Shown piece by piece: positions 1-12,093 of a stretch of 64,000 bases of DNA. The DNA comes from Lentinus brumalis (Eukaryota > Basidiomycota > Agaricomycetes > Polyporales > Polyporaceae). How positions within the stretch are numbered: the first letter of the stretch is position 1; every line of letters begins with the position of its first letter. The position numbers and the translations under genes were made by a program. Below the pieces are notes generated by a model. That model saw only the letters and a list, made by a program, of their open reading frames with translations. It ran no database searches and had not been told where the DNA came from. The stretch lies in the NCBI GenBank assembly GCA_001792895.1, contig MARA01000001.1, forward strand, positions 2,418,001 through 2,482,000, read 5' to 3'.

Positions 1-656
1 TCAGGGCAGTACGTACCCGAAGAGGTTCACGTTGAAGACCTTGTGCCAGTTATCAAGGCCTTCCCAGGACGTGCCCTTGGGCGCGATCGCGGCGTTGTTC
101 ATGAGCACGCCGACCTGCCAGAGCAGCGGGGTGAGGTTATCGGCACAGACACGATGCTCCGCGCAGTGCAAGAGAACGGAAAGGACAGAAGAACCGGCGC
201 GTCGGAGCTAGAAGCGAGCTAGCTCACCTCGCCCCACGCCTCGTACACTCTGTCGCGCAGGCGTTCGACCTGGTCGAGCTGGGCCACGTCCGTCGGGAGG
301 GTGATCAGGTTCTCCTCGCCGATGATCTGCGCGACCTCCTTCGCGGTCGCATTCAGCCCCTGCTCATCGACGTCTGCTATCGCGATCTTGAGCCCGATCC
401 TGCAGAGTGCACAGGGCGAGTGCCCGATCTCGGTGAGACCGTACGTCTCCCTCGGACAACTGAAACATACGCACTTTGCGAGCTCGATCGCCGCTGCACG
501 ACCGATACCGCTGGCTGCGCCGGTGATAACCGCGACGCGTCCATGGTGAATGACTGGGTGTACTTCGTCGTCCATGGGTGCAACTGGGTCGTAGGAATTG
601 GGGCGCAGAGGAGATGGTCTGCGACTTGAGTTCGCCGAGGACAGTGGGAGGACCAT
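1..656 (-). CDS. Short-chain dehydrogenase/reductase (5' part; truncated at window edge)
   Basis: NAD(P)-dependent SDR oxidoreductase with a Rossmann fold; the substrate cannot be told. The chosen ATG at 656 gives an N-terminus leading to the cofactor-binding motif TGAASGIG. An intron follows (donor after ELAK), then strand IAIADVD with the usual acidic residue. A second intron starts after the residues WGEV near 225. The exon at the window's left edge reads LMNNAAIAPKG, the NNAG-type motif after beta-4. The catalytic YxxxK part lies outside the window. A second in-frame ATG at 575 (MDDEVHP) is an alternative start. A TATA box lies about 100 bp upstream. The family is clear; the function within it is not. 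Confidence 0.85.
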
Positions 657-752
657 GGTATAAATACGACCGTAGGAATGGAGAGGAATGAAGTTGTGAG
701 AGACTAGAGTCGAAAGTGATCGAAAGCAATCAGTTCTACATAAGTAGTATCC

Positions 753-762
753 TTTATATAGT
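753..762 (-). promoter_or_regulatory. TATA box of the SDR gene
   Basis: On the minus strand the sequence reads CTATATAAAGG, about 100 bp upstream of the ATG at 656. That is a normal spacing for a TATA promoter with a short leader. Confidence 0.5.
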
Positions 763-794
763 CCCTTTCTTATGCAATGACGTCGAGGGCACAC

Positions 795-1548
795 ATGCCT
801 TTCCGAGCGCTGTCCGGGGACTACTGTATCGTGAGCTCGACTCCAACTTTGTGCCGTTGTAACATAAGATCGACCGAAGAATCAAAAGCTTCAAAATTAA
901 GTACATGCTCACATGTTCATACATTGTCTCGACACAGAAAGTACAGTTTGAGGCAGTCTCAGGCGGGAGGGCAAGTTTACGATTTTTCTGAACTTCTCGA
1001 TTTTATTCGCGCGTTCGGAGTTGTAATGCGCGTCGGGCATTCATTTTGATGATACATAGCTGTAAGTACAGAACTTTGATACTTACTCGCAATCCGTCAC
1101 TGTAATATTGACGGGCACCCTGGACACCTGCTTTGGACGGTGACTTGGGCGCTTCACCCAAGTTCAACTCCTCGCTCTTCGAATGCTTCGCAGCGTGTTA
1201 CGATGCAGTAAAAGTTCTCAAACGAAGTTCAGTCTTCCTTGGATGATTGCGCCAGTTGACCTCTGTTCAAGTCATCGCAGCGACAGACTTTGCAATCACT
1301 TCGTGAACAACAAGAATGGGTGCGAGGAGAGCCTGTCTGAGGTGCCCGTTTGGCTATCGTGGGATTACTAACCATCGGGACTTGATATCCGCGTTCCCTA
1401 CTTCAGTTGCATGACCCGGACGGTGTCCGTGTGAGTGGAACCAGCGTCGCACAGCAAATGGTCGCGCGATATTCCCTCCGATGATATGGGTTGAAACACT
1501 TCCTGCTTCCTCTAGCGGACGTTGGAGGTGAAGTCTGTCTGCTCTACC
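795..1548. other. Intergenic, no gene seen (divergent promoter region)
   Basis: This lies between the divergent SDR (-) and permease (+) genes. Short open frames are present, but none has splice-compatible continuation or recognisable motifs. It probably holds both promoters. Confidence 0.5.
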
Positions 1549-3655
1549 ATGCTCGTTAGCAAGACCTCTACTCGGAGCCGCCTCAGCACCGAAACTGCCT
1601 CGGCGGAGAAGGTCAAGGTTGAGGCCACTGAAGTCCTCGGGGAGATAAGGGATCCAGACGATGCTCGTCTTGCAGAGCTTGGATACAAAGGCGAATTCAG
1701 GCGGGAGTTCTCGGTACGTGTTACAACTCTATACACATACCGAACTGCTCACATAGTCAGTAGTTGTTCGAGACCGTCGCTTTTGCCTTTTCTATCATGG
1801 CTGTCAATGGAGGCGTCTCCTCAACGCTGTCCTTTGGGCTTATCTCTGGTATGAAGCTCGATATCCTTCATGATGACCGCTCACAAGTGGTGTACAGGCG
1901 GACATGTCGGCATGGTGTGGGGCTGGTTCATACCTTGCATATTCATCATGTGTATCGCAGCCTCAATGGCCGAGCTGGCGTCTTCCATGCCGTAAGTTCT
2001 GTTCGAGCGAACGTGTTCGCAGCCAATCTGATCAGTCGTCCAGTACCAGCGCTGGACTCTACTACTTCTCGGCGAAGTTTGCGCCCGAGCGATATTCCGC
2101 ACTTGCCAGCTGGATCACCGGATGGGCTAACGTCACTGGTCAAGTGACTCTCGTGTGTTCCATAGACTACACTGTGTAAGCGCATCTTCCTATGATTCCT
2201 ATCCCGAGGCTGATGAAGGTATAGAGCGCAGATGATCACGACCGCTGTGGCCGTTAGCACCGACGGCAGCTTAATTCTTGGCGCCGGTCCTACCTACGGG
2301 ATTCTGCTGGCCATCCTCCTTGTTCATGGCTTGATTTGCTCGGCAGGCACCCGTGTACTCGCAAGACTTAACCTGGTGTATGGGTTCTTGACCGGTATGT
2401 CCGTACTACTCGCACATGCTGACCGATATGCTGAGCGTGCATGATCAAGCGGGAGCTACTATCGGGGCGATCGTTGCACTTCTTGTGTGCTCTGGAGATC
2501 AGAAGGTGTCTACGGAGACGGCCTTCACGTCGCTGGAGAACAACACTGGATGGAATAACAGTACGCCCTCCTCAACATCTGAGTGGACGTCTCTCTGATG
2601 ACATTGCATCTCAGACGGCTGGGCTTTCCTCCTTTCATTTGCGGCCCCGATGTGGTCCCTGACCGGATGTGAGTTTTATGATCACCAACCCTCGCATCGG
2701 GCAGACTTAACCATGCGACCAGACGACTCCGCTGCGCACATCTCCGAAGAGGTATCGGGGGCAGCACGTGCCGCGCCGATCGCGATCCTCGTTTCATGCG
2801 CCGCAGTGGGTGGAATGGGCTGGTTACTCATCATCGCAGTGTCGTTCGCAACTGTCTCTGTCCCTGCCCTACTTGAGACAGAGCTGGCCCTCCCGATGGG
2901 TCAGCTACTGCTCGACGTCCTTGGGAAGCGCGGTATGCTGGCGGTCTGGAGCTTCGTGATTATTGCCCAGGTATGCCTACTCATTGAAATATGTCCATCC
3001 AATTTCTTATAGCAATCCAGTTCCTGTGCGGAGCAGCACAAGGCGTAGATGCCTCTCGGGTGATATTCGCATTTGCGCGAGACAACGCCCTCCCAGGTTC
3101 ACGCTGGTGGAAGCAGATCAATCAACACACGCAGACACCCGTCAACGCTGTCTGGCTCGTAATGATATTGTCCGCCTTTTGCGGCCTCCTAGGGTTCTCC
3201 GCGACCGCGTTTACCTCGCTCGCCGGGTACGTCACCTTTGCTGAATCCGCATCGTATGCTGACGAGAAGATACAGCGCGTCTGTGATAGGGCTGTATACC
3301 TCGTACGCGACTCCAATCTTCTTGCGGGTCACGTCTGGCCGCGAGAAGCTCGTACCTGGCCCGTTCAGCCTCGGGAGATGGTATTTGCCCGTCGGGAGCG
3401 TAGCAGTCGCCTGGGTGGCCTTCATTGTCGTATTGCTGTCTTTCCCTTCCAGTCAGACGACGACCCCTGTCCAGATGAGTATGTCCGTCAAGCCTTCGAC
3501 GTGATATTGCTACTGACGCGCGCTGACTAGACTATGCGTCCGTAATCGTGCTGGCGGTCTTCATATTCGCCGCTGCCTCGTGGATACTGTCGGCGCGGAA
3601 GTGGTTCGTGGGCCCGTTGCCGAACATCGATGCCGAAGAGTACAAGACGCCGTGA
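1549..3655 (+). CDS. APC-superfamily amino-acid permease (fungal GABA/choline-permease-like)
   Basis: Multi-pass plasma-membrane or vacuolar transporter of the amino acid-polyamine-organocation superfamily. Start is ATG at 1549 (TACCATGC), with an alternative ATG in frame at 1522. The cytosolic N-terminus contains ELGYKGEFRREFS, typical of the fungal branch. Successive exons carry TM1 (FSIMAVNGGVSSTL), MAELASSMP, the YYFSAKFAPE segment, GWANVTGQ, the family-typical YDSAAHISEE loop, and FAFARDNALPGS. The last exon ends ASWILSARKWFVGPLPNI before TGA at 3653. About eight short introns interrupt it, and every exon boundary I tried joins in frame. Substrate is not predictable: relatives carry GABA, choline or basic amino acids. 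Confidence 0.88.
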
Positions 3656-4472
3656 TTTAATGGCAACGATGATGATCCTAGCGTACTACGCTTGTCTCGT
3701 GTCCGAATCGAGGTGAGCGCGTCTGCTTGCTTGCTTTAATCCGGCGTTCTCTGCAGGGTGATTGAGTCATGCCTCCACACAACGGCTGAGTGGTGTTCCT
3801 GGACCTCTATTCACACAGCGCACGCTGCGTGGGGTTCCTCTATCTGAAAATGAGCTTGCGCTGCCAGTGCATCCGGGCGCCATTGAAGTTACTTATAGGC
3901 ATCTGGATAACTATGCCAGCCGCCATCCGCGCACAACGCATACCCATCAGGCCGCTCTGAAAGCCGTCACGCACGCACTCCTAGGCTGCGCGATCGGCCT
4001 CTTGGAACGGTCAGCTGGTCAATTGCCTGCACGGCCGACGCAGCCGCCCTGGATAACATCGTCTCCAGGTTGTTCTTCGTGCGAATTATCCCCGCGCCTA
4101 CATACATCTTCGAGGCTCGTAGAGCAAGGTTCAGATTCGACTATCTGCCTATAAGCTGTTCGCCCCTTTTCGGAAGGTACAACACGGGAGTCGCAGCCAG
4201 GACCATGGGTTCTCCTGACTCTGCCGTCACTCTGTTTGACCGCATCGCGTATATCTGAAATGTCTGGATGACGAACCTCGATTGCTTGATATCTAGGCCG
4301 TATGTGCCTCTTCCCTCCCGCTTCATACCTCATCTTCCTTCAGCGATGTATCCCGCTCACGAGGAGCCACTACCTGCACGTTTGATTTCAGCTGGATGGC
4401 GGCGCCGTCAGATAGTCATCCAAGTCTTCGGCCTGGGTGAGTATTTCACGGGAGAACATACGAGCAATGGTC
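3656..4472 (+). other. Gap with an unassigned open frame (3762-4154)
   Basis: A 130-codon open frame starts at 3762, and a possible spliced continuation reads LFFVRIIPAPTYIFEARRA near 4075. I could not join these into a protein or connect them convincingly to the gene at 4473. It could be a 5' extension of that gene, a decayed gene, or chance. Confidence 0.3.
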
Positions 4473-5502
4473 ATGCACCCCCCACTCCCGCTCCCTCATA
4501 CGCCTCTCACCATGGCCGCGCTCTACTATGTTCAACTGGAGAGACTCCTCGAAGGATGCAAGGGCATTCGAGTCATTGCCAACCAGTGGGCGTATGCGGC
4601 CCCCTCCGACACACACGCCCTCGTTATGTGGTATCCCTTCCGTCGCGTGGAAGTAGATGGAGACCGAGCAGCTCCTTTGGCTATTGCCATGGTAAGCTGC
4701 CACATCTCGACACCTCGACCATACATACCCTCTAAGAACCCTACACAGGATGGTGACGCCTTCCCTGTTGGAAGCTATGCTGTTGACAAGTCTCTCTGCC
4801 GCATTCTCTGCCGCAAGGACTCGCGAGGTTGGTATCGCACCGACGAGCCGGTCACGAGTCGAGAAGTCCTCACGGCGGAACTCGAGGTCAGTCAGAAGTG
4901 CCAGATCTATGTGGCGTCTTCTCTCATTGTGACATGCGTAGATCATCAACCAGAAACCCTACACACGAGGGCAGATCCCCGCGGTAACTCCCGTATGGTT
5001 CAATGCACCGCTACCTGAAGCAAAACTCGGCAAGGTTGAAGATCCGGACTCCGCTGCTTTTGGCGGCCTGTTCGCGGACCCTGACGAGAAAGAGAAGTTC
5101 ACAATACGCATCCGCGTGAGTACATTCTGCGTCCGACATCCGAATGCAGAGTATAGCATGTTGACCGTCCAATAAATGTTCATCAGCTACCTGGCAAGGA
5201 GCACGATAGCAAGCAATACAATCTGCACCGGCGCGGAAAGCCCATTCCCCGGGATGAGCTTGGCAGGATCGTCAGTGACGAGGTCGAATGTGCTCTGGTA
5301 CGTGACAGATACTTGTGCGTTGTTGTCTATCGGTCGATGCTCATCTCCGCCCCAATAGCAGAAGGACGACCTACCGTTGCAAGTGAACGGGAGAAAAATC
5401 ACGTTCGAAGAGCTCATCCTGGTTGACGTGTACTGTGTGTCGCGTGGCAGTGTGCAGGTTACCCTCGCTACCAGATACTACTCCACCATTCCGCTCCTTT
5501 GA
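4473..5502 (+). CDS. Hypothetical protein, spliced (family not recognised)
   Basis: I do not recognise this gene, but the splicing is coherent. Exon 1 (ATG at 4473, or 4512 in frame) runs to the residues LAIAM. Phase-0 introns then lead to exons beginning DGDAFPVGSYAVDKSL, IINQKPYTRGQ, LPGKEHDSKQYNLHRRGK and KDDLPLQVNGRKITFEELI. The last ends YYSTIPLL with TGA at 5500-5502. Donors are GTAAGC, GTCAGT, GTGAGT and GTACGT. The product is a roughly 270-residue soluble, charged protein with no signal peptide or membrane segment, and no motif I can name. The N-terminus is the uncertain part. Confidence 0.55.
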
Positions 5503-6087
5503 CCGTATTTCGCCGTGTTGTCGTCGCTTTCAATCTGTTCTCTATCTTGCTTTCTAGTTGTTTGAGTAATCGCCGCTGTAGTCTCCTTGCGCCTTTTCTG
5601 CGCTGCTATATATACTGGACACCTAATTCATGAATTCATCGCACTGGCACAGAGGCACTCCACACACAATCAACGCTGTAGCGAGCCGATTTTCCCCTAC
5701 AGACGGAGCTGAAGGTGGACCGTGGAGTCGTCAGCCTAGCGCAGCGCCGGGTACGCTACAGGGTCAAGAGCTCGTAACTTGGTCATGACTACTTAGTTAC
5801 CAGTGTAGAACAGGGTACTTGACCGGCATTTGCCGAAGCAGACCCTTAACCGCGTCGGAGCCTCAAGGTTGACGAGATGACTACACATCGTGACAAATTA
5901 TCACAGCGAGGTGGTCGCATGTGGACACAGATAACGCACCAGCGGCGAAAACATGAATTGTAACATCACGATACGGGGGAGAGACGGAAGGAGTCCCAGT
6001 CAACTTGCAACTCGGCTGGTTTATAAATCCTTGCCGATATCGGCAGCTTAACCTGTAAAGTCGTCAGTAAGGAATTCCAGACATCAA
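5503..6087. other. Intergenic between convergent genes, nothing seen
   Basis: This 585-bp stretch separates the 3' ends of the plus-strand hypothetical gene and the minus-strand F-box gene. No ORF, repeat or RNA gene stands out. Confidence 0.5.
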
Positions 6088-7295
6088 TCACAAGTGCTCA
6101 CGAGATCGCATGTCGAATTTGAGAATACCGCGTCCGTGACAACGCGGGAAAATGTGCGCGATTGTGTCTCGAGTACTCTCGAGCGAGGAGTTGCCGATCA
6201 GGTTGATAGTGAGACACTTCAGCCCAAGGAATGGTATGGCGGAGAGTGCATCATCCAGCCTGGAATCACACAGGTCTTGAGAACAGTCTCGAGAGGCGCT
6301 TCGTGAGATCGAAACGTCAGGGAGAGATGTCGGAGGTGGTCGCTGCGAACATTGGACAGGGCCTCTACCATCCAGGCGCCCTCGGATTCGATCGCGCCGA
6401 GATCAAGGCTCTCCAGTCGGCGGTAGGCACGGAGCTCTGTACTGGAATCAGCGCTCCGCAACTTGAGTGGGATTTCACTGTATACTAGTATCTACCAATC
6501 AGTGCGTCTTCTCCCATGTCATCACACCACAGCAGAAGGTTTGTGATCTTTTCCGCACGAGAGGCGAATATGTAGAGATATGGCTCCACTTCAAGCATGC
6601 CGGGGATGCGAATCTGGTACAATTCAAGCAGGTCAGGTTACTCCCGAGCCCTAGCACTTATGGGGCGTCCGACACACCTTGAGATCGTGCAAGTTATCGC
6701 AGCGGTACGGGTACGCGCTTTCGTCTGCAATGGGCCCAAGCTTCCACCACGCACATCCATCTAGTTCGATGGATCTCACTGCGGGGAAGGACCAGATGAG
6801 GTGAACCATGTCCAGGTACGTGTTTGCAGCGTTTTGGATGCAGAGCGAATCCAGGTGCTCGAGCACGGAGAAGCTCCGTACAAATGGGAGGAAGTAAGGG
6901 GGAGTTCCTGCACGAATCGTGAATACGACTGAGCGTAGAGATGACAGCTTCGAGACGGTGTCCGCGGTCAAGGGAAACCCTTCCTCCGTCGAAGAAGCAA
7001 TTTGTAGACCAGCGCTAGTGATGTCTGCACAATGGAGGCGGCAGATCAAGGGAAATATGACGGGATTGTCGGCGAGCGTGCGCGAAAGGAGGCGACTATG
7101 AAAGTGCGAGCGAAGATGCACAGTGCTGTAGAGGTGCCGACGAGCGGTCGGCAGCCAAGCGTGACATGTCAAGGCGCAGGCTCGCAGAATGTCGAGCTTG
7201 GTAGTCCAATCCTGCGACATGTCGGCTGCAGCATCGATGATAAGGAGCTGCAGCTCAGGCGGCAAGTGGTGACGTTGAAGTTGGAGACGATACAT
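6088..7295 (-). CDS. F-box-like protein, intact splicing model
   Basis: Basidiomycete F-box protein, expected to bind Skp1 and deliver substrates to an SCF ubiquitin ligase. ATG at 7295. The F-box is at residues about 10-55: LPPELQLLIIDAA, then ACALTCHAWLPTARRHLY. A weak LRR-like tail follows (VRSIELDGC, RRLESLDLGAI, LRHLSLTF). Three introns of about 64, 50 and 53 nt restore one frame to TGA at 6088-6090. The joins run LHDLK to IRIPGMLEVE, LLL to CEIPLKLRSADS, and VLKTC to CLTINLIGNSS. Without them the locus looks broken. The substrate is unknown. It is one of several F-box genes or relics in the window. Confidence 0.75.
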
Positions 7296-7793
7296 GGCAA
7301 CACGTCCTAAACAGCTGAGGACGAAGCTTCGGGCTTCCGTGAGTCATAACGGTTATATTACGCCCAGGAACGTACACCAATCAGTGACGATGATTAAAAG
7401 ACATAGGGAGCCGTTACCTGTCCAGTGCGCTACCTCAGCCGCGACTAGCGAGCATTTGAGGAAGTTGCTGAGAGGAGGTGGAGGAAGAGCGTCAAGCTGG
7501 ATGTTAGGAGCCTGTGGACTGTGCGGATCTGAAGACTGGAGCTTAGTACTACGTATACACAAGGCGCTACGTCGACTTCGCCTGATTGTCCGTCCTCGGC
7601 TCGAAGTTTCGAGCTCGGCCGAACCTGGACCTCACAGCGCGGCCCATGTTGAGGCGCGTTGATGGTGTAGCAAAGTTCAACGATGGATGATTAACGATCA
7701 AAGATACGGTAGAGTATACACTATCGATACATGCACCGAAGGACGGTGACGCACCAACGCCCACGGCAATGTCAGGCAATGTCCGCAGGGCAG
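7296..7793. other. Intergenic, no supported gene
   Basis: Lies upstream of the F-box gene and downstream of the lipase. A 69-codon minus-strand frame (7353-7562) has no recognisable motif; it could be an unannotated 5' exon of the F-box gene, but nothing forces that. Confidence 0.4.
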
Positions 7794-10042
7794 TCACAAC
7801 CCCTCATCGTACAACTTCTTGCACAGCGAGACGTAGAATCGCTCGAGGTCCATCTTCGTCGCGAGATCGCTCCGCTCCGCAGGCTTCGTCGCCTTCTGTT
7901 TCTCCCTCTCCCTCTCCATGTACTTCTCCTTGCTATCCTCGGACTCAGACCGGTCGTTCTCCCCGCCCGACTCGAGGGGCCAGGCGCGAGCGGGGAAGGC
8001 ACCGACTCGACGATCCAGTCGAACACGGCCGACAGCTTGTCCGTCGAGTTCTTGACGACCTCGTCCGCGTTCATGCTCCGAGTCTCCCGGTCTCGCTTCT
8101 GTCGAGGGTCCTCCCCCTCTCGCGCCGCCTCCTGCATGCTCGACCCGGCGGTCGCGAGGGCGTGTCCCTGATCGCTGATGCCAGCGCCCGCGCTCCGCGC
8201 AGCGGCCTTCTCCTCCCTCTTCCACGCGCGCACGAACTTGCCCCAGTCGGCGAAGTTCCAGCTGTCTGTGCCGGTTATGGCGGGCAGGTCGACATCCAAA
8301 CCCCGCGCGCCACGCAGCTCCCAGTGGTCACAGCCCTCGAGAATGCCGAGGAACTCGCCCCACCGCGCGCTCTGCACAGTGACGAGACCGTCGTTACCCC
8401 ATTGCGAGTCCATGTCCGCGAGGGGATGGCCCTGTTCGCGCATCCGCGAGCGCTCACGCTCTTCGAAGCCGTCGAGCACCATCTTCGGAAGCCACAGTGG
8501 GTGCCAGATGTTCATGCTGGAGGTGCGACCAGCAACGCTAAAATACTTGACGCAGGGGTCGTCGGGGTGTTGGGGTTGAAGATGGTGTTCAAGTAGGTGG
8601 ATGTGAGATTGGCATATGCGGGGGAGTCGAGTAGGGAGATCAGCAGGGTGGTGAACGACGAAGGGAGGGATGTGATGGATAGCAATGACCTCATGGAGGA
8701 TGTCCGCTTCTCCTCCGAGGGTCGCTCGGCTTGGGGCTCTGGACTAGACTCCGAGTTCGCTGGGCGAGGTTTCGATGGATCCCCCTTGTAGGACCCCAGA
8801 CCGATGTATTGCTGCAAGGACTCAGCCGGTCATGCAGGAACGCGGACATCTGACGACTCACGCTGCACCAATCCATGAACGGGCTGCCACGATGTGGGGT
8901 CGCGATGGTCGTGAGCGAGAGGGGCGTATAGTCCTGCGGCTTGAGGTGCGTGATGAGGTGTCTGCAGTCCAGACCGCCCATGGAATGCGCGAGGAAGTTC
9001 ACGCCTCTCGCAGGAGCCTTGTCACGCAAGAACTTGTCAAGGTTCTCTGCACGAGACGACACCGAGCCGGTGCTGCGCTAGGGCTCAGACAAATCGCTTC
9101 CAACCGACAGGAAGGAACTCACCTCGGTACGCCCGTCACCAACACCTCCGCGCCGACCTTCTTCCGTAGCACGTTCAAGACATTAGACCAATAGTGTTGC
9201 TGCAGGATGGGGAACGCCGACGGCCCTCGGACATCGAAGCCGTAGAGTCCTGGATTCCAATAGCGTCAACACGGGTGGTCAAAATGGAGGTTCTGACAGG
9301 GTTCTGACAGGGATTCTGAGACGCGTTCTGAGTCCAGAATCTCAGAAACGCGATTCTGGGCTGCGCGATTCTGGCTCACATAACTTTCCCCCAGTATTTA
9401 TGGTAGCCAGGTCCCTTGTGAAGACCATTCCAATCTCTCAACGTCGCAGTCTACGACCATATCGAGGACTCAACTGGTCCTGATGTCACGTTGTAGCCGT
9501 GCAACCCTTGACGGTCCTGCCATCGCAAAAAGCCAGCGCATCGATGGCAAAGAGTGGACCGTCTCCCCGAAGTCTGTGTTGCATAACTTTACAGCGGGTT
9601 TTGCACAAGAGGGTGTCGCACTTGAAGAACAGGAAACTCAGAGGACTCAGGATCGTCCCAGAATCGCGCCAGAATCGTGTTTCCATAGAACGTCATCGAT
9701 GCCGTCAGCATGGACGCACTCACCATGACATAGCACAATAGGGTATCGTGGTTTGCGTAGCGGGTCATACAGGGCGGGATTATTCATGAGTAGATGTATC
9801 TGGTCGGGAGTCCATGAGCTGGACGTCTTGCGACGTGAATTCCCCTTCTCTCGGGCTTCGTCAAGGTCGGTGTATGCGTCGTGCTGCGGTGTTGACGCTC
9901 TACGACGACGCAGGGATGACCGAGGAGCATCCGGATCGGCGGGCGACTGGAGGTACTGTTGGGAGATGGAGAGGGTGGAGACGACGTTCACGATCCGGCG
10001 AAAGAAGGCGGCGACGGGGACAGGAAACCAGACGGTCTGCAT
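7794..10042 (-). CDS. Alpha/beta-hydrolase lipase, Tgl2-like
   Basis: Serine lipase of the alpha/beta-hydrolase fold, resembling fungal triacylglycerol lipase Tgl2. Start ATG at 10042 (MQTVWFP) lies 85 bp downstream of a TATA box. Exon 1 ends inside the oxyanion motif; joining across the 474-nt intron 9250-9723 (GTGAGT...CAG, phase 1) gives PIVLCHGLYGFDVRGP. Later exons supply the nucleophile elbow AHSMGG, the acid in QWGNDGLV and the histidine in CDHWE. Near the 3' end an apparent frame change is resolved by a phase-0 intron (donor GTGCCT after DWIVES, acceptor before EKYMERERE). The protein then ends KKLYDEGL at 7794. Catalytic Ser, Asp and His are all present, so it is probably active. A long open frame continuing to 7772 is only read-through of that last intron. 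Confidence 0.8.
9295..9685. repeat. Inverted-repeat insert inside lipase intron 1 (MITE-like)
   Basis: The intron is 474 nt, while others in the window are about 50-65. Near one end (9295-9375) lie tandem TTCTGACAGGG units and CGCGATTCTGG repeats. Near the other (9640-9685) are the complementary CCAGAATCGCGCCAGAATCG. The two ends can pair imperfectly, as expected for a small non-autonomous DNA transposon. I could not define a clean target-site duplication. The interior has only short frames. Confidence 0.4.
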
Positions 10043-10126
10043 GTCACCGTCGACGATGAGGAAGACATGTAGCACGACGTCGAGAGTCGGGGGAGTTTTA
10101 GGCAATACTTTGGGGCGTCATCGAGC

Positions 10127-10134
10127 TTTATATG
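10127..10134 (-). promoter_or_regulatory. TATA box of the lipase gene
   Basis: Minus-strand CATATAAAGC, about 85 bp upstream of the chosen ATG at 10042. It supports that start over GTG- or ATG-led frames further upstream. Confidence 0.5.
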
Positions 10135-10352
10135 GGGACGCGCCCGGCGCTTGCCGTTGTTCCACGTGAAACCTGAAGCGCTGGTTCTCCAACCTTGATC
10201 CAAAACCTTCGCAAGTACTGAGTGACTACTAATTACGCTGACGGCGCAGAAGTTCAGGTATTAGCTCTCTATTCTACGAGTGAGTGTCCAGATTGATTCA
10301 GTCATGAGGCATGGTCAGAAGGATTTCACTATGTGATGAACGGTCAATCAAC

Positions 10353-12093
10353 TCATGAGGGTACCCTTCGTCTCGCTAATGCGACTCCCATACTCCCCAC
10401 GCCAGTTGCCAGTGCGCAGGATCCGACAAAGATCTCTACCGCTCCATATCCAGAGCGGCCAAATCCGTGACTCATCGATGCGCCCTTCCCTGCCTCCAGG
10501 AGCAGACCAGAAATGATAGGCCCGACGACTGCCGAGACGCCTTTCGAGAACGCGAGCCCGGAGAAAGCCATTCCAGCATACTCGGGATTGTTCCCTGCGC
10601 ACTCGGCCGCGGCGTTTGTCCATGTCGAGGAGAATCCTCCACTCTACAACAGAGGTCATGAGCATAAAGGAATGACGGGTATGATACGGACAACGCACCA
10701 GGCATCCGAATATGACAGCAAAGAAGTACAGATAGATAGCTGCATTTGCGAAGCCCCAGAGTAGGAAAGCTCCCAGCGCGCTGCCCACTGAGCTCACCAC
10801 CATGATTGATGGGTACGGGAACCTATCGGTGAGGTGACCGAGGAGGACCTGGCCCAACACTGCGGACGAGTTGAACAGTGCGAGAATGACGGTCGCTGTG
10901 ATTTGATCGGAGATGGTCCTCGTGAATGTCACGATATAGAGCGAGACCGGGAAGTAGGAAAGTCCTTGAAGGAGGTTCGTGAAAGCCTGTGGGAAGACCA
11001 TGAGACGAGGGTTAATGGAACGGCGGACAGATGGCACTTACGAAGCTCCAGAAGAGGGCATTTTTGAGGAAGGTGAGTTGAGGAGGGATGAACTTGGGCC
11101 GCCGCTGGGTCGAGCCGTATCTTGGTACTGGGAACCGACTCCGCATGCCCAGAAGCGCTATGGCGGAGCACAGGCTTGTGCCGATGGCCCATATTCGCAG
11201 CGTCCAGCGTAAGCCGACTTTGTCGAGAAGAGTGTTCAGCAGAAACGGGAAAGCGAAGCCTCCGACACCTGTTCCGGAGAAGATGATGCCTCCGGCAAGA
11301 CCGCGTCTCTCTGAGAACCATTCGGGCAGCAATTTGATGACCGGCATGTAGAGAATACCCCCACCGACGCCTACACCGACGCCTTGCAGCAGTATGAGCT
11401 GCCAAACCTGATCCAGACAATGGTTGTCAGCATTCTCATTGCAGAGATGTTCACAAGAGCCGCACCTGTGTCGCAAAGCTAGAACAGAACAACGAAGTAA
11501 AGTAGAGCGCTAGGCCGAACCACATCGCCGGTCGTAGGTAGTCTGGATATCTGCCCAAGAAGAAGGACAGGATGAACGCCTAAGTTACACAAGTCAGTGG
11601 TCGCCCCATTGAAGTCGACGTCACTACTCTCGGCGTACCTCCCCGTACATCAAACCGAGGGCGATCGTTCCTACGGCTGCGATGGCAATTCCGGACGAAG
11701 AATCGAACGGAAGATGGGACGTGTAGTAATCTGCATATAGCTACTGTAAGCTCGCAGATTTGTGAATGTTTGAAACCAATTAGTATGTACCTTGGAAGAT
11801 ACCATAACTGTTGGAACCTCCGGTGAGCAATCATGAAGTCGGCGATGCCATGACGAAACGAACCTGAAGCCGAACCCCCAAACCATCATCTCCAAGACAA
11901 ATCCAGCTGCGCAGAATGTCCACGCGCCGATTCCCTTGTCTACGGGCGGGAGCTCTTGGACCGTCACGCCTTCCTGCGGGTCAGCCACCCGCAAGGCAAC
12001 CATCGATGACTGCGTCGACACCGTGCGCGATTGCTCCCTCATCGGTGTCATTTCTACATCCACGTCTGCCTTACCGTCCCTCTCGGAATCCAT
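10353..12093 (-). CDS. MFS transporter, monocarboxylate-permease-like (MCT family)
   Basis: Twelve-helix major-facilitator transporter resembling fungal MCT proteins, expected in the plasma membrane; the substrate (monocarboxylate, riboflavin or other) is unknown. Start ATG at 12093 gives a roughly 55-residue acidic cytosolic tail, then TM1 (GAWTFCAAGFVLEMMVWGF). Later exons read YGIFQDYYTSHLPF, GVGVGGGILYMPVI, RRGLAGGIIFSGTGVGGF and LGHLTDRFPYPSIMVVSS, with the central loop around KFIPPQLTFLKN. The last exon has FSKGVSAVVGPIISGLLLE and ends ARRRVPS at TGA 10353-10355. At least five short introns. The DRF-containing loop after GHLT is the usual MFS signature. It is read divergently from the MIF4G-like pair. 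Confidence 0.82.

Noticed and set aside
7772..7990. Arg-rich C-terminal extension of the lipase frame
   Set aside because: It is read-through of the last intron; the spliced frame ends KKLYDEGL at 7794, which has better coding character.
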